From assembly GCF_020283565.1 (NCBI RefSeq), contig NC_060061.1, positions 13,181,362-13,245,361 on the forward strand: a stretch of 64,000 bases of DNA. Reading direction: 5' to 3'. Made by a program: the position numbers and the translations under genes. This stretch comes from Trifolium pratense. Lineage: Eukaryota; Streptophyta; Magnoliopsida; Fabales; Fabaceae. The notes under the pieces are model-generated. The model was not told the origin of the DNA. It searched no databases and saw only the letters and a program-made list of their open reading frames with translations. Shown here piece after piece: positions 1-12,570 of this stretch; position 1 is the stretch's first letter; each line of letters opens with the position of its first letter.

Positions 1-375
1 GCGGAAAGCTGGTGGGCTTTTTATCAACTCTAAGAGATTGGGTAAACTTCAAAAACCTTGCATGAAGGAAATGACAATGTTTCTGAGCTGTATGGCTACA
101 AACCAGAGCGATGCTCAAGCATGTGCTCAGCAGAAGGAAATATTAAATGCATGTATAGAATCTCAGGTAATATAGATCTTAGTTTACTGAAAGCTGACAT
201 CTTTTGTCGCCCTCCCTCTTCTCTTGGTTCTGTTTTTTAGTTATCATATATTTACATGACATGAAAAACTAGGCAGTGCATAAATTTCTTAAACTTTGTT
301 TTTCAGAGTAAAAAGAACAGAAAGTCTATGGGGAGTATCAATTATCAACTGCAGAGGCTTAACCGTGGAAGATAG
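1..375 (+). CDS. Twin CX9C (CHCH) protein, 3' part; probably mitochondrial ribosomal protein mS37
   Basis: Only the last two exons are in the window. The reading frame enters at base 2, runs to the donor after base 166, and resumes after the acceptor at base 306 (exon 307-375, stop TAG). Frames join cleanly. The first exon shows two Cys-X9-Cys pairs, CMKEMTMFLSC and CAQQKEILNAC, the twin-CX9C helical hairpin that is oxidised by the Mia40/Erv1 relay in the mitochondrial intermembrane space. The short basic tail GSINYQLQRLNRGR after the second pair is what I recall of plant mS37/MRP10 small-subunit proteins rather than COX assembly factors. The CHCH fold is seen directly; the exact family member is inference. 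The 5' end lies left of the window. Confidence 0.7.
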
Positions 376-3300
376 TAGTTTGAGATTTTCCGATATTAAT
401 CATTTTCACATTTCAAGAGTGTTATCTGGAAAGCTTGTCATGTTCCAGCTAAATTCACCATATAGTCTTTTAAATTATGTTGATGGTGGAATTTCTAGTA
501 TTTCTTTGTTTAACCATTTAGTTAAGACAAAAGAGTTGGTGGAATTATATTCAAGAATACCAATGTAATTTATTCTGTATCAATTAAAGCTTTGGTAAGC
601 TACAAATATTTTCTAATACCATCACTTTGTCATATAGTTTCTGCTCTGCATATGATACGTTCTTTTATATTTGATGAAGATGATAGCTATGTTCCGTTGT
701 TGTTAACGAAACGATGGTGTGCTGACGAGTGATGTTTGTTGATCTTTCTTTCACAATTGATGAAGGTGATGGGTTGTGTTGCTTTATTGGCCTATGGTTG
801 AATGCTGACGAATAATGATGCTTCTTCAAGCAGATTTCGGAAGGTTGGACTAAACTTTGAGTATTATGTATGTAGGATTGCACCAACCGCCTACTTTAAG
901 AGAATGAGCTTCATATTCAAAGTTGAGTTCTCGTCACTGGTCAGGCTCAACTGGTTACAGTCAGGTTTTCTTTATTTACTAGGTTATTTTTCTATAGCAT
1001 GTGGGAAGAATTCTTCACAACACTGAACTTGAACGTGTTGAGTAAGAACTATACTCATAACTCAGGAGCTTGTAACAATGCATGAATTGGTTTTACTCGA
1101 CCATTTGCATGTTATTGTCCTACCCACTACCCAGCAATCATCATATGCAAGGTGTTTGTATATTCACCTCAAATGCATATGGAGACGCATATCTTTCTAG
1201 TATCACTTTGATACTGTCAATTTCTTGTTAGTTGCTGTCAAGCCATCAAGTGGTTCGGTAGTTAATTAGCGCTTGTCTTATATATTTATTTCTTCCCAAG
1301 ACTTTTTCTGCAGTAATTACATCCTCTACCTTGTGATTGTGACTTGGTTGCTTCATATTCAAATTTATGTCTGCATTAGCAATGTTCTAACAGGTTGTAC
1401 TTGGGGAGATTCTTACTAGAGGTAGCAAAACATGTTGATCAATCCCATCTAAAATGGATCCGGCTCCTCTGATGTGAGCCGTTCACTTTAAAGTGTAAAA
1501 CTAGTAATCTTAATGATTGATTATTTTTTTGGTTTCTAACGATTGATTAATTGATAAATCAAAGGTAAATATTACAGACATATCATAACAAATTATTAGT
1601 TTGTTAAAATATAAACTTTTGATTTTCTCACTTTATGTTTTATTCAATTTAGAGGAAACAAATCCATCTAAAATAAGGGGGGTGCCTATTATAAATCATT
1701 GAGGTACATCTCATTAATAACTCCACATCCTTATAAAATTGGTCTCACAAAACTATATTTTAATGAAGAGAGATGATGCTTATCTGAGAAGTGGTACATA
1801 AAAAGGTACTAAAATGTGTATGTTTGGAGTGTATGTTTGGTTTCGATTTTAGAAAAGCCAAAATTGATTCAAGAGGTGTGGAATTGTTTTTGCCATGTTT
1901 TGTTCCTCTAAAATAGAATTGATTTTAACTCCAAAATTGATTATACTTGAAGATAGAAATTACAGCTCATGATTTTAAAATTAATTTTTACACTAAATTT
2001 TTTTGTTCAACTCACTTTTATATGAATATATGCAAAATAAATCACACTTTCAACTCAATTTTATTTAGAATAACTGTTATGGAGAAATTGAACTTGAGAC
2101 CTTAAGGAGGAGCACACTCACATGTGTTTTAGGACATATGTTAACATGACACTAATTTTATAGGATTATCTTATTTAAATCCATTTTTTCTCACTGCAGA
2201 TCTAAACATATACAGTGTCCTCAATGCTGGTGGTGTTAAGGTACAATATTAATGACATACTAGTAGGTTTTAAGGTACAACAATATACTAGTAGTAAATA
2301 ACACAGATTTACTATTTTTTGGTGTCATCAAGGTAGAGTGGGCTTGTTCCAAATAGAGTGCTTTTTCACTTTTTGTCAGCTCAATGTTTCCTACTTCCTA
2401 TGCAGCACTTGCTTTCTGCTGTGTAGTAAACTCTACAGCTTTGGATCTCTCCACTTCCAAACTTTTATTGCACTTCACCTGATCAGTAAATGCTTTCTTT
2501 CTTATCAATTCAACCCTAATCTACATACATCTTTTGATGCAGCAAAACTGCAATGCATGGCCAATTGGCATTATAGCTAATTATGGTAAAATACCTGAGT
2601 AATATTGGTTTTTAATTTGGCCATAACTGCTAGTTAGTCCCAGCCTTGACTATATTATTTATGGTGATACTTCTTTTTGCTTCCATTTTGTATATGTGAG
2701 ATGTAAACTTGTCACTTACTCCAATATGTGATTAATATGATTATTTTGTGGTTGTATATAAAGCAATTGGAGCCCCTATGTCACCAACAATCTAAAATAA
2801 AAGTATAGGTTCCAAATATTCCAGCGGTAGATCGACTAACCGGGTCTAACATCGGAAATTTGTTTATCTTTGTTTGCTCAGACATGCAAAATTCTAGCGT
2901 CCATCGCAACAATACAAGATACCTAAATATAGAAATCACGCTCTAATAGTCCGAACACAATTGTCATATAAGCATCTCACTCGGTGTTAGTCACAACCTG
3001 AAATCATTATTCAGATGTTGTGGGCTAAATTTTTTCGTTTATTTCTACATGTTTGGATGGAACGGAACCTCATACGATGAATATTTGTGAGTTGACAATA
3101 CCAATTGACCAACATTCTTTGTTGTTTCTATAGAGTCTTTGGGAAGGATCGCAACAACCTAAGCTTTTCGAGGGACAATAAGATTATCGATCGTCTTACT
3201 TCCAAAACAATTAAAGACATATCATATTGAGAAAAAGATTAATTCCTCGCTTACATCCCAAGATGGAAGTGTAAATATGTGCAACACTCAATGGGTTAAA

Positions 3301-3710
3301 CATCCTCCTAGATTTGTCTAAGTGAAAATACTAATGGCTCTTATATTCATGGGCAATTTTGGTGACTTCACCAGAAACCATCTCAGTCATTTTGTGAAAG
3401 TTTTTTTTTTTTTTTTGGGAAAATTGGTAAAGAGAATGTTTACTTGGTGAGTAATGAGTTACCATCCTTACTCCTTAGTATTCAAATGGCTAGAAAGATA
3501 CAATTTTTTCGTGTTATTAATAGAGACCAATTCTAAACATGTTGACATGATTTAGAATTGGTGCACATATATTATTTTAAAAAATTAAATATAAAAGGAT
3601 TGATTAATAATATAAATTATGTGACTAAATTATTTATCTTTAATTTTTTCTCTTTGATGTGTATATGCACCCAACTATTATTGATTTGAGGTTGTGCCTA
3701 TAAAAGAAGG
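376..3710. other. Gene-poor spacer
   Basis: The first several hundred bases are probably 3' UTR of the CHCH gene. After that I see only AT-rich sequence with short meaningless open frames. A fragment at 2085-2135 (a rule-like run of 'gagacc...gaggagcacact') resembles the middle of the Au-type SINE described at 9245. No gene could be supported. Confidence 0.5.
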
Positions 3711-3898
3711 TGAATTTTTCGGTACACATATTATGTGGATATGTATCGGTACATTTGTTAAGATGGATGATTGTGATTGGTTTGCAAATAATATTTATTA
3801 ATTTTTCTATATTAAATATTATTTGTGAACCAATCACAATCATCCACCTAAACCGTGTACTGGTATATATTCATATAATATATGTACCGGAGTGTTCA
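3711..3898. repeat. MITE, nearly fully palindromic
   Basis: The left half reads into its own reverse complement: gatgattgtgattggtt at about 3763-3780 recurs inverted as aaccaatcacaatcatc at about 3829-3845, and the ends are tgaatttttcggtac and gtaccggagtgttca. The element is about 188 bp with no coding capacity. A shorter relative with the same kind of ends lies at 48487-48618. The family and target duplication are not clear. Confidence 0.65.
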
Positions 3899-6086
3899 AC
3901 ATAGAAGAATTGCTCCATGCTGGAATATATTACTTTTTCTTTGCTTTTTATGTTCTTTAATGTATTTAATTTATATTATAAATCAAATACATTATATCCG
4001 AACTTCAAAAACAATTTTTTTCGTAGAATAAGAACCACGGGGAATATAAGTTAACTAAGGTCCATTGTAATCTAATTCTCTTTCAACAATGTCTTTGCTC
4101 AGTGAGGTCATAATAAGAGAGATTTCTCTTTTGACTAAATTAAATGTTACTTCTACTACTAGTGTTAGTTTAGTTTTGAAAAAATAAAAAACACTTAAAA
4201 GAGGGAAGTGTGTTCTCTAAATTACTGGATAAAAAAAATAAAGGATCGGAGCTGGATTGTGTATAATTTTAAAATTATTTTTAAGATTGAACAAACTGAG
4301 GGTCAAAAGACTAACAAAAATTAAAATTTTTGATTCCCACTAAATCACGGAACAATTTTTTATCCTCTGCACCAATTTTCTAAAATACCAAAATAATTTT
4401 TTGTTCACCAAACATCGCATAAGACAAAATTTGTTCAATACATTAAACATTTGTCCTGTATTATTTTGGATTGTTATTTTCAATACTTACATTTTGCAAA
4501 TTAAACGAAACTTTAATCTTTATTTTTACTTTTCTTCTTATAATAAAAGGCCTAATAACTAACCTTGCTTGCTTGTTTGACTTGCTCGAAATAAATAAGA
4601 AAGGTAGAGATAGAAATGTAGGGATTGCTTGGGAATGAAAACAATATACTAAAAATGTTTAGTTACACTTTTTCTAAATAAGGAGATTTCTTGAAGGAAG
4701 ACAAAGATTTCCAAACATGAGTAATCCTACTTTTTCCAAAAATTGATGGAAATAGTATTGAATGGTGAGACAAATGATAGTAAATGGTAGGGATTGACAT
4801 GAACAAGACATTATGATGATAGATTAGATAGAAGAAAATTAAGCAGCATAGCAGGGTCCAGGCCAGGCCAGGCCAGGGGGGGTGAAGATCAAGATTGGGG
4901 GGGCTTTTCTGACTGAGATTTGTTTCCCTTAACAAAACCAAACAAAAGCCAATAAGCTATTAGAAAGAGAATATTATGACTCATACAAAGAAGAAAGGAA
5001 TAGTCAGAATTTTGTTAGATAGACTGAAATGAATGAACAACATTACAACTAGTGTAGTATCACTACTGTTATCAACTAGCTATAGCTTCTGTGTTCTGAA
5101 TGAATCTGATCCACCAAAGCAATGCAAAGTAGTAGCCAGCCAGCCCCATCAAATGCTTTTGGTATTTCACGCCTCTTCCTGTGCAAAGAAATTAACCTTT
5201 CAGTTCGATGGGATTGGACGTATCTATGATCTGACAAACTGTTTCTATCATTCTTATATATATATTTTTTATTATTTATCAACTTGATTTATGTGAGAAT
5301 TGCTGCAAATACATGAAGTAGAAGAAGATGAAAAAGAAATATATTCCAAAGCATTTGTGAACACAAGAGGCGTCTTTGCCACATGTGCGATGACATAAGG
5401 CCTCATAAAAATAAGGGTCTCTAAAAAAAATTATAGGGTAGTAGTATTAATAAATGAGAGGTATAAAATTAGAAATTGCAAGCTTCCAAATGAGATATTG
5501 TAAAGTTGAGATTCTCTTTGTCCTAAAATGATGAATTGATTAGTTACAAAATGTTCATAAAAGAGTTTTTTTTACTGTGAATAAATTTTTTAGACGCTTC
5601 ATAGCTAATTGTTATACTATAGTTTTATCAAATGGAAAGAGATTGTCTTGTTTATCAAACTTTTTTTATATTAGTGAAAAAATGATTATTTTTTAGGGTT
5701 ATTGATGTTATTTAATTTAAATCGATGACAATTTTATTTTTTTTTGTATTTTTTCTTTTATCAGGACCTATTTTTAATAATCGCACACGGTCTCCAAAAA
5801 GTTGGAGACGCCCCTGGAACACACTAAATTTTAGGTTCGATTCGCCCCCATCAGTTTATGCAAACCGAATGCAAAATGGTTAACTGACGAATCTCCTTCA
5901 TGATACTTTGGAAACAATGATATGAATCGCACACTCATATAAAGCATATCGATCAATGATAGTTTACAGAATAAAGTTCATTCATTGACTCTCGTGCACT
6001 AGAGAAAAGAATAAATGATTTAGGAATATTTTTGGCAGAATTTCTGACTCGTGAATCTCGTGATTTTTCGATTGTGTATTTTCTGC

Positions 6087-6090
<4 letters not shown>

Positions 6091-6149
<59 letters not shown>
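6091..6149. repeat. (AT)n microsatellite
   Basis: About 58 bp of uninterrupted TA dinucleotides followed by a short GA run. Confidence 0.95.
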
Positions 6150-6152
<3 letters not shown>

Positions 6153-6954
6153 AGAGAGAGATATCTGTATCTTTTGGTGAAAAGAAATAACTTTTGAATA
6201 ACTATGTGTTTATATGTATATGTATATATACGAAGTTACATTTTTGTCCTTGAGTAGGATCATATGAATCGTACTTCCGATCCTTCACAAGTCTGACGAT
6301 CCTACGTTGAATCTCGATCTTGACTACATTGAGTGTACGGACTTAGATTCTCTCCAATGTTGTTTTCACTATAAGAGATCCAGTTCACATCTTCACCATT
6401 TATTTTTTAAATAAAAAAAATTAAAATTGCAATTTAATTAAATGAAAGAATGAGTTTGAGTCCATGACAATCACTTTCTATCCACGTTTATTTGTGTAAG
6501 TGTTGTCCTTGAAAACAATATTAATCTAAATACAAATATTGTATGGATAATATATGAGAACTAGAGACTAACGATAATTTATCGTTGGAGTATTCGGGTT
6601 AACTCGAAAACAAAATAAGGATCAATTATTAAAGATTACATGAGAGAAAAACATCACATCTCAATATAAAATTTTAAAATATTAATATGTGATTTGTTTC
6701 TCTTATATATTCTACATCAACTCATTTATACCTAACCAACTATCGTCGAAGCAGATAGGGGATCAGAGTTTCACCCATTTGCCTTAATTGTGGGAAGGTG
6801 ACGAAACACTCGTGTTTACACAACCTATGTTTGGATCATGTTAGTTGCTTCAATTCATATTACTAATTTCTTTTCTTTGAATTGTAGGGACAAAATCTTC
6901 AAAAACCTCGTCAATCAGGTGTCTGATACACGCAAAGAGGAGTGACAACTATAT

Positions 6955-7090
6955 TCATGGTGACTTATTGGAATCTTTGGACGTGAATGAACAAATCTAT
7001 TTTTGAGGAGGACTTGCATCGGTCCATTGATCATATTCGTGTCATATTTGATTTGGTTCAAGTCATTCATAGGGGGATCGTCCGCACCTA
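6955..7090 (+). pseudogene. Possible LINE reverse-transcriptase tail remnant
   Basis: Translating from 6957 gives VTYWNLWT, a stop, then MNKSIFEEDLHRSIDHIR. This resembles the W-x-LW-T-x-R-N-x-x-I-F-E pattern after the zf-RVT domain of plant L1 LINEs. It is broken by stops and has no flanking RT domain. Low certainty. Confidence 0.35.
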
Positions 7091-7909
7091 ACAGGAAAGT
7101 CGAGACATTTTGACACTATTGACGGGAAGAGACCACAAGAAGATTTGGTTCAACTTTTTTTTTTTTTTGTATAAGTTCAACTTAATTTTGATGGAGCATA
7201 TATATAAGGAGTCCAAACCTTGCAAGTTGTGGATGCCTTATTGAAGACCCGGAAGATCAAATAGCTAACAAATTATGCTTAAAGATTGAAATATGTACTA
7301 TTCATACTAAATGTATAAAATATCGGTAACCAACAAAACCAAAGTACCAAAAATTTAATCATATGAACAACATTGGTGTATAGTGAACACATTTGTTTTA
7401 TTTAAGATTTTTATGTGCTGCGTGTTGCCTTTTTTTTAGTACTGCTAGTGTTGTCATCCTCATCCATATGACAAATTGGAATGGATTGCAGTGGTGAGTA
7501 CTTCCTCCTGTTGATGGCCCCTCTTTTGTCACTTTTTGTAGGTGAATTGAATAACATGCGTTTCAAACTTTCAACATGAGCAACACGATCGATCATATCC
7601 TCTATTGTAAATAATAAAAAAAAAAAAAAAATTGAGCAGCCACGACAAGAGAAAAAAAACACACCACTATATTATATATCTATATCTATATATAAAGAGG
7701 ATACAAAATTTGTACGTGAATTTTTCATAGCACCAACAATATCTTTTATTTTTTTTAGCAGCAAAAATATTTTAATAACAAACTCACCATAAAATAAACA
7801 TATATTTTTTTTACATAAATTTGCATAATAGAAAATATGAACCACACAGACAGGCGTGGAGGCCGCTAGTGATGATAAATATAAATATTTTCTTTTCGAA
7901 AATTGGCTT

Positions 7910-8019
<110 letters not shown>

Positions 8020-8310
8020 TTGAGACCAAACTAGCTGATAAAAAAAAAAACAAACAAGTATTTGAACTCAATAATTTAATAGAAAGACTATTGAACTCAA
8101 TAAGGGAAAGACATATTAAAAAATATTTTCAATTGTAATTTTTTTTGGTAGAGTTTTCAAAAAATATTTCGGTCTAGAGAATTTTCAAAATTTTAATATG
8201 CTAAAAAATGATAATGACAATATTTAATATTTTCAATGAGCAAAATAATTGTCTACTCCGTATAATTTATACATATAAGTCATTTATTTTTTAAAATAGT
8301 TTAATTGTTG

Positions 8311-8466
8311 TGCACCGTCGGTGTGAAAGTTTTTTATACATACATCCAATGACGTGTTGCCACATTATTTAATGAATGTGACACATCATGTGTTTTTAAT
8401 TACCATACATGATGTGTCGGTATATTATTGGACGAATGTGTAAAATAACTTTACACCGACTGTGCA
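8311..8466. mobile_element. Short TIR element (MITE)
   Basis: Ends are TGCACCGTCGGTGT and ACACCGACTGTGCA in inverted orientation, with inner sequence also partly inverted (acatcatgtg and catgatgtgt). About 156 bp, non-coding. Fragments with the same CACCGAC/GTGTAAAATAA ends occur near 28080 and 49660, so it is a local repeat family. Confidence 0.7.
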
Positions 8467-8605
8467 TATAAATTAAATTCTTTTTAAAAAGGCTATTTGC
8501 ACACAAATATCAAATTAATTATTATTAAAAATAATATAAACGAAGATTTTTTTAACACAAAATTTGTATGTTGTTATTATTTTATTAACTACTTTTTAAC
8601 ATATA

Positions 8606-8730
8606 CTCCCTCCGTCCCAAAATATAAGCAAAAAGTAGTCAACAAAAATGAATGTATTTGGTCTAAATCTTTAACCAAATACATCACGTTTCTTTGACTC
8701 ATTTTTGCTTATATTTTGAGACGGAGGGAG
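8606..8730. mobile_element. Stowaway MITE
   Basis: Classic terminal repeats CTCCCTCCGTCCCAAAATATAAG and the inverse ending GACGGAGGGAG, flanked by the TA dinucleotide expected for Tc1/mariner-derived Stowaway elements. About 125 bp, nearly a full hairpin, with inner arms around aaatacat. Confidence 0.95.
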
Positions 8731-9244
8731 TATATCTTAACCACCCTAACTATTTCATTACACAAGATATTTCATTACATAAGAAAATGTAAGTCTTTCT
8801 TAATATGAACCACCTCAAGCTTTCCATGCTTGTCGGGGAAAGTCCCACATGGGCAGTTTTCTCTACTACTTATAGGAAAAGTTATCTATACTCTATACTA
8901 TAGCATGAATGTACCGCAACAAAGTGAACTCTAGGAGTTTAAGAGTATTTAAAATAGTTAAATGTTTATGAGCAATTATTATTGGCTATTTTGGCTCATT
9001 TAAATTTGAAATAGAGTTTAATTTATTTATTTTTGGTTTCACATCAATTATTCAAGTGATTTTGAGGCAAATAAATTGGATGGTTAATTTGATTCTTGAG
9101 AATTGAGAATCTGTTTCTCCATTGAGAGCAACTAACTGCCATTATTCCGACGTCAAGTTGAGTTGTTCACTAGCTTGAGTCGAGTCTAATTCTAATTGAA
9201 AAAAAAAGTTTTTGATGAATTCAGTCAAATTGCGAGTCAAGCTA

Positions 9245-9376
9245 TTTTTTTTTTTTTTTTTGAAGAAGCTAAATTAACCCACCCAAATTGGCGCAAGAGA
9301 GAATCAAATCTCAGACCTCAAGAGGAGCACACTCTCAAGTCTCAAACCAATACCAATACACCAACCCAGGTGGGTT
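9245..9376 (-). mobile_element. Au-type SINE with intact target duplication
   Basis: On the minus strand it starts with a tRNA-like box A (GGTTGGTGTATTGGTATTGG), has a degenerate box B (GATTTGATTCTC), and ends in an A-rich tail that appears as poly-T on the plus strand at 9246. It is bounded by a perfect 10 bp duplication AGTCAAGCTA at 9235-9244 and 9377-9386. The same family occurs at 60954. Confidence 0.85.
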
Positions 9377-10008
9377 AGTCAAGCTAATTTTTAATGAGTC
9401 GAGCCGAGCTAAACCTAAGCTCAACTCAGCTCGACATATTTTCAGCCCTAAACTTATCAATCGTATCACTTATCAGATTAATAAAAAAAAAAAAATCAAT
9501 CGCTCACAAACTATCAACCACCGGTTATAAACTATATTTTATCTGCCATAAATTAATTTCACCGAATAGAACCTTGGCATAGTGTATCTGTATCTCTCTC
9601 TTCTGCAAATATGTCCTTCCTTCCAACCTCGGCCTTGACAAAACAACACTGAAATGATAGATGCATTCATCACAAATAATCACTTCTCCTTTCTTTATTT
9701 ATTCTCACCTCACCCACCAAAACAAACAAACCAAGAAAAGCTACCATAGCATCAACAAAGAAATTATACTTTAAGCGTTAGTCTGTCTGTCTATTAGTGA
9801 TTGACGCTGTCTTGATAGAAAGAATTACGGGTGCTCGCAACTGCGATTGAGAGAAAGCCGTAATGACTTGATACCAGAATCGACCCCGAACCAAATTAGA
9901 CGGTACAGTAAACTGAATACTAATAATAAAAATAAAATAAAATTACACTTTACTAGTACTCATCTAACATAGGAATAAGAAATTACTAACAAGCTAGGCT
10001 TTCTCTTC

Positions 10009-10017
10009 TATATATAC
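10009..10017 (+). promoter_or_regulatory. Probable TATA box of the UFO gene
   Basis: CTATATATA sits about 260 bp before the coding start, placing a transcription start near 10040 if standard spacing holds. That would give a leader of roughly 230-260 nt carrying the two uORFs listed below. Position is seen; use is inference. Confidence 0.5.
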
Positions 10018-10058
10018 AGTTGTCCCCACTCACAAGTCACAACTCACAACCCAATTCA

Positions 10059-10097
10059 ATGCCACTTTCTAACTCACGTCCTTTGTTCCATTTCTAG
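10059..10097 (+). promoter_or_regulatory. Upstream ORF 1 in UFO leader
   Basis: ATG to TAG, 12 codons (MPLSNSRPLFHF), downstream of the proposed TATA box. It would be met first by a scanning ribosome if transcription starts near 10040. Confidence 0.4.
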
Positions 10098-10160
10098 TTA
10101 TATATATTGCATCACACACTCAATATCTTCTTCAAAATCTCCTCCAAAATCCCACTGAAA

Positions 10161-10199
10161 ATGAGGAACACAATCAACCAACCATCTCCTCCCAGGTGA
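10161..10199 (+). promoter_or_regulatory. Upstream ORF 2 in UFO leader
   Basis: ATG to TGA, 12 codons (MRNTINQPSPPR). The end of this uORF overlaps an AGGTGA sequence that could also be read as a splice donor, so a leader intron is an alternative. Confidence 0.4.
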
Positions 10200-10269
10200 A
10201 TTTTCACCAATCACTCTTTCCCCTCTTAGGTCCTTCCCTAAAACCCTTCTTTATATAGCTACTTTATCT

Positions 10270-11625
10270 ATGCATAGTTTCCATAAAGAAAAAAACTTCT
10301 TCATGGAAGGTTTTCACCCTTCAATGAATATGAGCATGAGTAGTATGAACCCTTCTTTTTCATACACTTTTCCTATCACTGGTTCTTCTGCCATAACCAA
10401 CAACATTCCTACTGCTACATACATCACCACTAGTAACACTACTCCATGGATGAACAGCAGAATATGGAGTAAGCTTCCACAAAGATTACTTGATCGTATC
10501 ATAGCTTTTCTTCCTCCACCTGCTTTCTTCCGTGCACGTTCTGTTTGCAAGAGATTCTATTCTCTTCTTTTCTCAAACACTTTTCTTGAACTATATCTTC
10601 AAGTTTCACCTCGTTTTCACTGGTTTTTGTTCTTCAAACACAAAACCAAATCAAAAACCAACATCTACAAAAACAGCATAACTGATCCTAATAATAACAA
10701 CTCTTTTGAAGGTTACATCTTTGATCCTAATGAAATGACTTGGTACCGTATTTCATTTGGTTTAATCCCTTCTGGTTTTTCACCATCTTCATCATCCTCT
10801 GGTTTACTCTGTTTTGTTTCTGATGAATCTGGTCCAAAAACAATGCTTTTATGTAACCCTTTACTTGGTTCAATAACTCAGTTACCACCAACTTTGCGTC
10901 CAAGACTTTTTCCTTCATTAGGCTTAACAATTACTCCATCTTCCATTGATGTTACTGTTGCTGGTGATGATATGATATCACCATATGCAGTTAAAAACTT
11001 AACTTCTGAAAGCTTTCATATTGATGCAAGTGGGTTTTATTCAATGTGGGGAACAACTTCATCATTACCAAGATTATGTAGTCTTGAATCAGGTAGAATG
11101 GTTTATTCAAATGGAAAATTTTACTGCATGAATTCAAGTCCTTTTAGTGTTTTAGCTTATGATGTTGTAACAAACACATGGTTCAAAATTCAAGCACCTA
11201 TGAGAAGATTCTTAAGATCACCAAATCTTGTTGAATGCAAAGGAAAGTTGTTACTTGTTGCAGCTGTTGAAAAAAGTAAGCTGAATGTTCCTAAGAGTTT
11301 GAGGGTTTGGTGTTTACAAAGCTGTGGAAGTGTTTGGTGTGAAACTGAGAGAATGCCACAGCAACTTTATGTTCAATTTTCTGAGATGGAAAATGGGAAT
11401 GGTTTTGAGTGTGTTGGAAATGGTGAGTTTATTGTGATTATGATTAAGGGAAGTGATAAAGGTTTGGTTTATGATATTGGAAGGAAAAGATGGCAATGGA
11501 TTCCAACTTGTCCTTATGCTGGTTATGATGGATTTGAGTTGCATGGTTTTGCTTATGAACCTAAGTTGGCTACACCTGTTACTGCTCTTCTTGATCAATT
11601 GGTTATGCCTCTTCCACAGTTTTAG
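10270..11625 (+). CDS. UFO: F-box protein UNUSUAL FLORAL ORGANS (FIMBRIATA / STAMINA PISTILLOIDA type)
   Basis: Single-exon gene of 451 codons. After a Ser/Thr/Asn-rich lead comes the F-box at residues about 65-108 (IWSKLPQRLLDRIIAFLPPP, then VCKRFYSLLFSNTFLE), followed by a beta-propeller-like region with blocks I recognise from Arabidopsis UFO, such as DVTVAGDDMISPYAVKN, LPRLCSLESG, KIQAPMRRFLRSP and VAAVEKSKLNVPKSLR. UFO is the substrate-recognition subunit of an SCF ubiquitin ligase and also works with LEAFY as a transcriptional cofactor to switch on B-class floral genes. Lack of introns and length (442 in Arabidopsis) fit. The true start may be the second Met at 10303 (MEGFHPS), which gives 440 residues and begins where similarity is better; the first ATG remains possible. 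Two uORFs precede it. Confidence 0.95.
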   Translation: MHSFHKEKNFFMEGFHPSMNMSMSSMNPSFSYTFPITGSSAITNNIPTATYITTSNTTPWMNSRIWSKLPQRLLDRIIAFLPPPAFFRARSVCKRFYSLLFSNTFLELYLQVSPRFHWFLFFKHKTKSKTNIYKNSITDPNNNNSFEGYIFDPNEMTWYRISFGLIPSGFSPSSSSSGLLCFVSDESGPKTMLLCNPLLGSITQLPPTLRPRLFPSLGLTITPSSIDVTVAGDDMISPYAVKNLTSESFHIDASGFYSMWGTTSSLPRLCSLESGRMVYSNGKFYCMNSSPFSVLAYDVVTNTWFKIQAPMRRFLRSPNLVECKGKLLLVAAVEKSKLNVPKSLRVWCLQSCGSVWCETERMPQQLYVQFSEMENGNGFECVGNGEFIVIMIKGSDKGLVYDIGRKRWQWIPTCPYAGYDGFELHGFAYEPKLATPVTALLDQLVMPLPQF

Positions 11626-12561
11626 TTTATGGATTATGAAAGATTATGTTGGAGAATTAATGGATTTATGATGTATAATTAATGAGATAATGATGGTATG
11701 GTATGTGTGGTAATATGTGAATTAATGGATTATGAAGTTAGTTAATTAGGTAGTAATGAAAAGTTTATTATCAGTGTAGTGATGATCAGTTTGATAATAT
11801 GAATTGTTCATTGTTGTGGTTTGGAATCTTGATGCAATTATTTATATGTAGTCTACATTTGGAGTTATTTTGTTTTTGATTTATTTATATTATTATCATC
11901 TTAATGTGTGATGTTATTTGAATGTCTAAATTTTGATTAGTTTGGGAAAACAAATATATTGGCACATAACATTTCTCAATTAATTTTGTCAAAAAAAGTT
12001 TCTCAATTAATAAAATTCAGTCATTGAAAACAAGAAGTGAAGCTTTGATACAATCACTGCAAAGTTAATAACTACAAACTCGAATAGTTGAATTAGGTTT
12101 TTTTTTTTACATAGAATTAGGGTTTTATACATTTAAAAGTTTACCGCATTCACGCTTTCAACACATCTTTAGTTTATTTTATTAAAATTGGATAGGGCAA
12201 ATTTTAAGTACGATGTTTTTTACTTTAAAATGAATTAAAAAATGCATTGAAATTTTGATTGTTCAACCTTAATCCAATGGCGGTGAATATATCAAAGGCA
12301 GCGGGCGCTCGAGAATTGCATTTCCCACAAACTCTAGATAGTCTTCATCTTCACTTGGGCTATTGATGAAGTTAGCAACGGTTTGATAGTCAATCTCAAA
12401 TGAAATTTTGCTATTCAAGAATCAAGAATTTGGAACCAAATTAATTAACGGGACTTTATTGAAAGACATTGGGGGGTTCATTACTTTCTTGAGGTATATT
12501 GAATAATGTGCCACTGTGGGAGCTGTCTTGCTATTGCTACAATCTTTTGGAAAACTAGCAT
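11626..12561. other. UFO 3' flank and spacer
   Basis: The first 250 bases are T- and AT-rich and probably hold the 3' UTR. No further gene is seen before the element at 12571. Confidence 0.5.
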
Positions 12562-12570
12562 CAATATTAC

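Noticed and set aside
4663..5287. Overlapping open frames on both strands
   Set aside because: No signal, motif, splice structure or family resemblance; codon use looks random.
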